From: Chroicocephalus ridibundus
Taxonomy: Eukaryota; Chordata; Aves; Charadriiformes; Laridae
Direction: 5' to 3'
DNA: 64,000 nucleotides
Assembly: GCF_963924245.1 (NCBI RefSeq)
Contig: NC_086286.1
Coordinates: forward strand, 42,249,546-42,313,545
Shown: piece by piece, positions 61,901 to 64,000 of the stretch
Position numbering within the stretch: the first letter of the stretch is position 1
How the letters are laid out: each line of letters starts with the position of its first letter
Position numbers and translations under genes: made by a program
The notes under the pieces: generated by a model
Database searches by the model: none
What the model saw: the letters and a program-made list of their open reading frames with translations, nothing else
Told to the model about the DNA's origin: nothing

Positions 61901-64000
61901 AAGGTGGGGTCAGAAGGATACCACACTTCAGACTCCAAAGTCCATTCTACAGCCTTTTCAGTACTTAAAAGTTACCTCTGTTTTCTAACCACATCACTTG
62001 ATCTAATAAAATACATTGTCATTACTTGTAAACCTTTTCTTGCCTAGCTCCTTAGATCATCATGGCTACAGCAAAATACTACTAAATACTACTCATACAT
62101 CCCATACAGGTAAAACTCCAAAATAAAGTATGCAAAGCTCTATCTCTGGAAAGGTCCAGAGGCAGGAGCCCTAGGGGCAGGAAACTAAACACAAATATCT
62201 CTAGGAAATATATCAGCAGGTACGATACAGAGGGCCTATAAAGGAAGAACTGTGCAGGTTGCCAGGCAGAAGTCTCCAGTTTGTTCCATGGATGGCAGCC
62301 CTTCACGTGGAGAGGAGCTCTCTCTTCTCCATGCTCTTCCCTTATCTCCTCCATATTCCCACCTTCTCACATTACAGGAGCTACTGGAGGACTCATAGTG
62401 CTATCTTCTGAGTCTCTCAACAGTTACCACTAAGGAACCCTAGCAGGTATTAAAACTCCCCAAACCAGAGACTTGGCAGTGCTGCAGTGAACGCAGTGTT
62501 CTCTATTCCTTCTCTTCTGAGACCTCACCATGCAAACTGAGATCAGTGTAAATTAGTCCTTTCACTTGCTCAGTAAGAAGGAAAAATAGATATCTTTATG
62601 CTTCTCTTACACATGTCTGTATTTTCCTTCCTTATGAATGGTTAATTATACTCAGATTCAAACAATAGAGAATCCTTTACTAGGTGAATGAAGATCACGA
62701 TACTTTTTCTTGGGCACTGCCTAAATCCCACTTGCCTACGTGCCTACTTTTAAAGTCAAAGTCTTTAATTTCATGACTGCATCCTATTTTTCCACTAGAC
62801 CCCTGCCTCAATCACTGCACAGGATAAACAGTGCTCACTGAACAAGAAGATATTCAGTCTTTCATTTAATCCTTGCCTTTTAATGTGCGGAGTTGTGCCT
62901 TATCTACTGTTAGGACTATACAAACTCAGCTCTGAATCCAGAATGGCTGATTTCTTCAAAGACCCTTTTTTTTCAGTGGATCTCATCAAGGCAGTAGCTG
63001 ATGAATGCCTCTGAGGTGAGGTATAGAATCTCCTGATAATACCTGCAGCAGTGAAGACTTCACTAAGTACTGGTGTTTGGTGTGAAGCACTGATCTTTCA
63101 GAGTACTGATCATTATAGAGTCTTTAATATTCAAAGTACAGCTAATGTTGACTTCCGTTGCAGAGAAAATGAGGCAGCTGATTCTCAATCTGGGTACCCA
63201 GAAAACCAGGAATATACAACTAATAGATCACCCAAAATTTTTAGGAACGCATTGACAGAGCCGGTTATGAAGGTGGTACCAGATCCCTTCAAAATATTCC
63301 CCTTCTCTTCCAGAGCCCTCGGTCCCATATTCCATATGCCTTCCAACTTCTGCTACAAATTAGAGAAAGAATTTATCAACACCGACCAGATCGCTGTATA
63401 GTCCTGATTCATGTCCAAATCAGATCCTATATCTGCCTTGAAAAAGATAATTTTAGGGGCCGGGGGGAAATACTGCAAAGACAACACAATACAGAGCCCA
63501 TGGGGCCAGAGTAAGTGTGCCAGGACAACCTTAATTTTGGCATTTCCTGCCCCTGTAGTGATCGATTTCACAATTTGAATGCTCTTATTACATATTTTTA
63601 TGTAACTTTATGTGGATTTGTGTTTACACTTCAATGAGACACCAGCAAGCCTGGAACCTTCCTACGTATTAAAAAGACAGTTGCTGAACTCGCTGGCCAG
63701 CTGGCAGCAGCAGCTGGCTGCCACCTTTTGTATGGACAAGCAATAGAGAAGCGGAACATGACTCACAATTTACCATGAGGTTTTGTTAGTATTAGCTCCC
63801 CGTAGAGAAACAGTGAGACTCAGAAGCATGGCTACACCGTAGAAGAGCTGTGCTCTCCTGTGTTCACATCCTTTTTGCCACGTTATTCTCTCATCCGACA
63901 ATCCTGTTCTATCAGTGACTATCCTGGCCTTTCCTCATCTGACCTGCTTACCCATTCTCATTCCCATACCATGATCTCACTCCCGGCTCCTCACTTAGGT
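58997..64000 (-). other. KIF26B: KIF26B intron upstream of the last motor exon (partial)
   Basis: No other kinesin motor sequence is recognisable between the motor exon and the window edge, so the preceding exon lies beyond 64000. The sequence is unique and AT-rich, without clear repeats. Confidence 0.8.

Noticed and set aside
1..64000. CRISPR arrays, operons, tRNA, rRNA or snoRNA genes, endogenous retroviral LTRs
   Set aside because: Looked for and not seen. The sequence is vertebrate, with no regularly spaced repeats, no cloverleaf-like gene and no paired LTR structure that I could recognise by eye.

Overview
This is vertebrate genomic DNA, most likely from a bird. Exons are short and split by long introns with GT/AG borders. 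Interspersed repeats are sparse. The recognisable ones are CR1 LINE fragments (31.68-32.69 kb and 6.53-6.70 kb) and a few very old MIR/L2-like remnants. Nothing bacterial or viral is visible. Species assignment beyond 'bird-like' is inference.

Two protein-coding genes are present, both partial and arranged tail to tail. The plus strand carries the last two coding exons of SMYD3 (10199-10307 and 17008-17109), its stop codon and a short 3' UTR with an AATAAA at 17701. Positions 1-10198 are upstream SMYD3 intron. The minus strand carries the 3' part of KIF26B in five exons: the end of the kinesin motor domain (58996-58834), a very large serine-rich exon (57704-54266), two C-terminal exons (40989-40787 and 39392-39242) and the terminal exon with the stop codon (37662-37514). 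Splice phases join exactly across all four KIF26B introns in the window and across the SMYD3 intron. The KIF26B/SMYD3 convergent order matches human 1q44, so this is conserved synteny.

The intergenic stretch between the two 3' ends (about 17.73-36.9 kb) holds no recognisable gene. It contains a CR1 copy, short tandem duplications near 18.9-19.4 kb, low-complexity tracts, and a GC-rich block at 24.0-24.6 kb. That block has locally high CpG density, two opposed YY1-type motifs and a 45-codon ORF with a strong Kozak context. It is the best candidate here for an undescribed regulatory or transcribed element.

Other points worth a look are a 27-base G-rich tract 51 bases inside a KIF26B intron, a 31-bp near-perfect palindrome in the SMYD3 intron, paired POU octamer motifs, and a Pumilio-type element in the KIF26B 3' UTR. 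I found no novel multi-gene system. Most short ORFs in the window are chance readings of intron or intergenic DNA.
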